A DNA stretch of 8,035 nucleotides, from positions 1-8,035 of the forward strand of contig CABQMD010000034.1 in the NCBI GenBank assembly GCA_902465145.1, read 5' to 3'. A program made the translations under genes and the position numbers. Below are positions 6,587-8,035 of this stretch, in pieces. Each line of letters begins with the position of its first letter. Position 1 is the first letter of the stretch. Source of the DNA: an uncultured Succinatimonas sp. (GTDB taxonomy: Bacteria > Pseudomonadota > Gammaproteobacteria > Enterobacterales > Succinivibrionaceae). A model generated the notes under the pieces. The model searched no databases. It was not told where the DNA came from and saw only the letters and a list, made by a program, of their open reading frames with translations.

Positions 6587-7519
6587 TTAAAGTTTGATGC
6601 CCAAGGCTTCCACGGTACTGTCGGTTAAGGCCTTGAGAGCTCTTACTTCTTCTTTGAAGGTTTCGGTAAGTCCGCTACAATCCTTAGTTCTGGTGCCGGT
6701 GGTAATGGGCAAGCCCTCGAATTTATTTAAATAATACTTTGCGTTTACCGGATAATATTGTCTTTCGATTAGAGATGTGATCGTGAGCAGATCCTGAACC
6801 TTTTGAGCTTTAGGATCGTCGAGGTGATCACAAAGCCAAGCGTAAAGTTTCATCTGGAATGAGGCCATTACGCCGCAGAAGCCTTCGCATCCTGCCAAAA
6901 TGGAATCGCGCAGAGTAGAGGTATTGGCATTGTAGATCTTAAGGTTCGTACCCTTGACGGCTACGGCACGTTCTTTTAACAAGGCCAAATCACAGCAGGT
7001 ATCCTTTAAGAAGAAGAAACGTCCTGAGTTTGCGCACCATTTCAAATTCTCTATGCTTACAAGGCGTTTGTAAGGGTAGGGACATTCGTAAAGACCCAAA
7101 GGCAGATCTTCTGGCAGGGCATCGGTGACTTTCTTTAAGTTTTCAAGCCAGACTTCGTCGCTTTCGTTTTCTTTGGCAAAGCGGTTGGTTATGAAAATCA
7201 AAGCGTCGGGTTTTAAGGCTGCAATGGCTTGCAATTCGTCAACCTGATCTTCAAAAGAGTCAGATATGTGTCCTGAGACGATGACGGGGACGCGGCCTTT
7301 GGCAGTTTCAATTACCGTTTTGGCAATATTTACGCGTTCTTCCTTTGACAAAAAGAACATTTCGCTTGATTGGCAGTCGGAGAACAGTCCTGAACATCCG
7401 TTGGTAATATACCAGTCAGTCAGGGCTTTTAAGCCTTCGTAATCTACTTCTTGTGAGTCCTGAGTGAAAGGGGTAAGCATCACCGGCCAAGCACCGCCGG
7501 GGAATTTTTTAGAAGACAT
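6587..7519 (-). CDS. DapA/NanA-family (class I, Schiff-base) aldolase or lyase
   Basis: Cytosolic TIM-barrel enzyme of the dihydrodipicolinate synthase / N-acetylneuraminate lyase superfamily, which forms a Schiff base with pyruvate or a 2-keto acid. The 310 residues match the family. The Schiff-base lysine is K172 (FLKDT) and the catalytic tyrosine is Y144 (LYECP). The usual GTTGE carboxylate-binding motif is replaced by CQSSE (49-53), and the second tyrosine of the DapA proton relay is not visible in the ITNRFAKE region (110-117), so true dihydrodipicolinate synthase is unlikely. The start was set at 7519, not the upstream ATG at 7558, because GAGGT (7524-7528) precedes it by a few bases and homology begins just after. 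It is the first gene of the TRAP operon, so a role on the imported acid (for example a 2-keto-3-deoxy acid or acylated sugar acid) is inferred; specificity is unknown. Confidence 0.88.
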   Translation of the reverse strand: MSSKKFPGGAWPVMLTPFTQDSQEVDYEGLKALTDWYITNGCSGLFSDCQSSEMFFLSKEERVNIAKTVIETAKGRVPVIVSGHISDSFEDQVDELQAIAALKPDALIFITNRFAKENESDEVWLENLKKVTDALPEDLPLGLYECPYPYKRLVSIENLKWCANSGRFFFLKDTCCDLALLKERAVAVKGTNLKIYNANTSTLRDSILAGCEGFCGVMASFQMKLYAWLCDHLDDPKAQKVQDLLTITSLIERQYYPVNAKYYLNKFEGLPITTGTRTKDCSGLTETFKEEVRALKALTDSTVEALGIKL

Positions 7520-7675
7520 TGCAACCTCACATGTAATTGCTTTGAAATACTGTAACAATTTTGTTTCTTTTAGACTAATGTTAAAGGTAGTCTTGTTCCA
7601 TGAATAAAAGCACGGAAAGTATAACGATCTTCATAAAATATTAAGGCGTTTTTAAACTTGTGATCTGCGGCATAA

Positions 7676-7685
7676 GTCTGATGTT
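7676..7685 (-). repeat. Copy of a 10-base motif also in the dctP leader
   Basis: GTCTGATGTT is identical to 6522-6531. On the - strand both copies read AACATCAGAC and both have TTACAAA shortly upstream (6 and 9 bases away), suggesting a shared regulatory sequence ahead of the first gene and of dctP. Evidence is similarity only. Confidence 0.3.
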
Positions 7686-7691
7686 AGATAA

Positions 7692-7705
7692 CTGTTTGTA
7701 AACAG
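7692..7705. promoter_or_regulatory. Candidate operator palindrome
   Basis: CTGTTT-GT-AAACAG is a 6+6 perfect inverted repeat with a two-base centre, a geometry common for dimeric repressors such as LacI- or GntR-type regulators of sugar-acid operons. It lies about 175 bases upstream of the first gene start. No regulator gene is in the window, so the assignment is tentative. Confidence 0.35.
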
Positions 7706-7886
7706 ATCCCGAAAAAGACGGGAAAATTAGTACTGGAGATCCGTTGATCTATGAATAGAACTTTAAAAGTGATGATATGACAATTTTAGCTTTGTTTTGT
7801 TTTCGTTATTTTGGTGACTGGAGGAAAATTTTGGAAAAGGTAATAGAAAATATGTGAATATTGTTTTGAAATCACAAAATTTTTGG

Positions 7887-7913
7887 AAAAAAAAATCCGG
7901 TACTAAACCGGAT
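7887..7913 (-). terminator. Intrinsic terminator of the tRNA-Pro gene
   Basis: On the - strand ATCCGGT (7913-7907) pairs with ACCGGAT (7901-7895) around a five-base loop, followed by nine T (complement of A 7887-7895). It lies nine bases past the CCA end of the tRNA and separates it from the TRAP operon. Confidence 0.9.
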
Positions 7914-7922
7914 ATTTTGAAG

Positions 7923-7999
7923 TGGTCGGTGATGTGGGATTTGAACCCACGGCCCCTACCTCCCTAAGATAGTGCGCTACCAGGCTGCGCCAATCACCG
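7923..7999 (-). tRNA. tRNA-Pro with anticodon AGG
   Basis: A 77-base tRNA with encoded CCA (7925-7923). The acceptor stem CGGTGAT/ATCACCG starts with the C1-G72 pair and A73 typical of bacterial tRNA-Pro. The D arm is GCGC/GCGC and the T arm GTGGG/CCCAC with loop TTCAAAT. The anticodon stem CTATC/GGTAG has one T-G pair. The loop reads TTAGGGA, so positions 34-36 are A, G, G (7965-7963), with G37 as in other tRNA-Pro. The acceptor end and D arm are nearly identical to E. coli proK, but the anticodon differs from the usual bacterial CGG, GGG or TGG set. All arms pair, so it does not look like a pseudogene. Confidence 0.93.
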
Positions 8000-8011
8000 A
8001 CAACGTGAATA

Positions 8012-8017
8012 AGTATA
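8012..8017 (-). promoter_or_regulatory. Likely -10 box of the tRNA-Pro promoter
   Basis: TATACT on the - strand (8017-8012) lies 12 bases before the mature tRNA 5' end, giving a short precursor leader of about 6 bases. The corresponding -35 would fall at or beyond the right edge of the window, so it cannot be confirmed. Confidence 0.5.
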
Positions 8018-8035
8018 GCGTTTAATTTTAAAAAA

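Larger units (their letters stand above)
7520..7886. promoter_or_regulatory. Gene-free control region upstream of the TRAP operon
   Basis: About 370 AT-rich bases with no convincing ORF. It must hold the promoter of the - strand operon, unless transcription reads in from the tRNA past its terminator. A TATACT -10-like box on the - strand (7623-7618) would start RNA near 7611, leaving a leader of about 90 bases, but its -35 region is poor. Inverted repeats seen are CTGTTT/AAACAG (7692-7705), AGACTA/TAGTCT (7572-7577 and 7588-7593), AGATC/GATCT (7737-7741 and 7746-7750), and a weak hairpin TCCCG/CGGGA (7707-7711 and 7719-7723). None is assigned to a known regulator. Confidence 0.5.

Noticed and set aside
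7520..7558. Extension of the DapA/NanA-like protein by 13 residues to an upstream ATG
   Set aside because: The extra residues have no family similarity and the strong GAGGT site lies inside that extension, directly ahead of the ATG at 7519.
7652..7675. CRP-like site (TTGTGATCTGCGGCATAA)
   Set aside because: Only the TGTGA half matches; the second half does not resemble TCACA.
7817..7856. Very short leader peptide (GGAGG followed by TTG and 8 codons, + strand)
   Set aside because: Too short, rare start codon, no downstream gene on that strand to be controlled; chance in AT-rich DNA.
7520..8000. tRNA-Pro as an integration site for the TRAP operon as a genomic island
   Set aside because: No integrase and no duplicated tRNA 3' segment elsewhere in the window; simple adjacency is not enough.

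Overview
The window looks like the chromosome of a Gram-negative gammaproteobacterium. The evidence is an LptF lipopolysaccharide-export permease, a tmk-holB pair with E. coli-like sequence motifs, and a CCA-encoding tRNA-Pro close to E. coli proK in its acceptor end and D arm. The sugar-acid style TRAP transporter suits a gut or anaerobic heterotroph; a Succinivibrionaceae-like host is possible, but that is only an inference.

Region 1 (1-2685, + strand) is a housekeeping operon. It holds a 5'-truncated thymidylate kinase (tmk), the clamp-loader subunit delta prime (holB) and lptF. The genes overlap by 8 and 4 bases (ATGTGTGA and ATGA). No lptG follows; a G/C-rich hairpin shared with the facing operon ends the unit.

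Region 2 (2718-7519, - strand) is a catabolic operon read right to left: DapA/NanA-family lyase, TRAP receptor dctP, TRAP large membrane subunit dctM, small membrane subunit dctQ, HpcH/HpaI-family aldolase. It probably imports an organic acid or sugar acid (DctP binds it in the periplasm, DctQM moves it with sodium) and splits it to pyruvate or a similar C3 unit with two aldolase-type enzymes. The actual substrate cannot be read from the sequence. The dctP-dctM gap carries a good intrinsic terminator, a second 10-bp inverted repeat interlocked with it, and a small hairpin covering the dctM Shine-Dalgarno. Together these suggest the receptor is made in excess over the membrane subunits and that read-through may be controlled.

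Region 3 (7520-8035) is a gene-free regulatory stretch of about 370 bases with a candidate operator. It is followed, still on the - strand, by a tRNA-Pro gene with its own terminator and a likely -10 box. This tRNA has the anticodon AGG (A at position 34), which is unusual for bacterial tRNA-Pro and is the most striking single observation here.

I found no mobile element, CRISPR array, phage gene or defence system.
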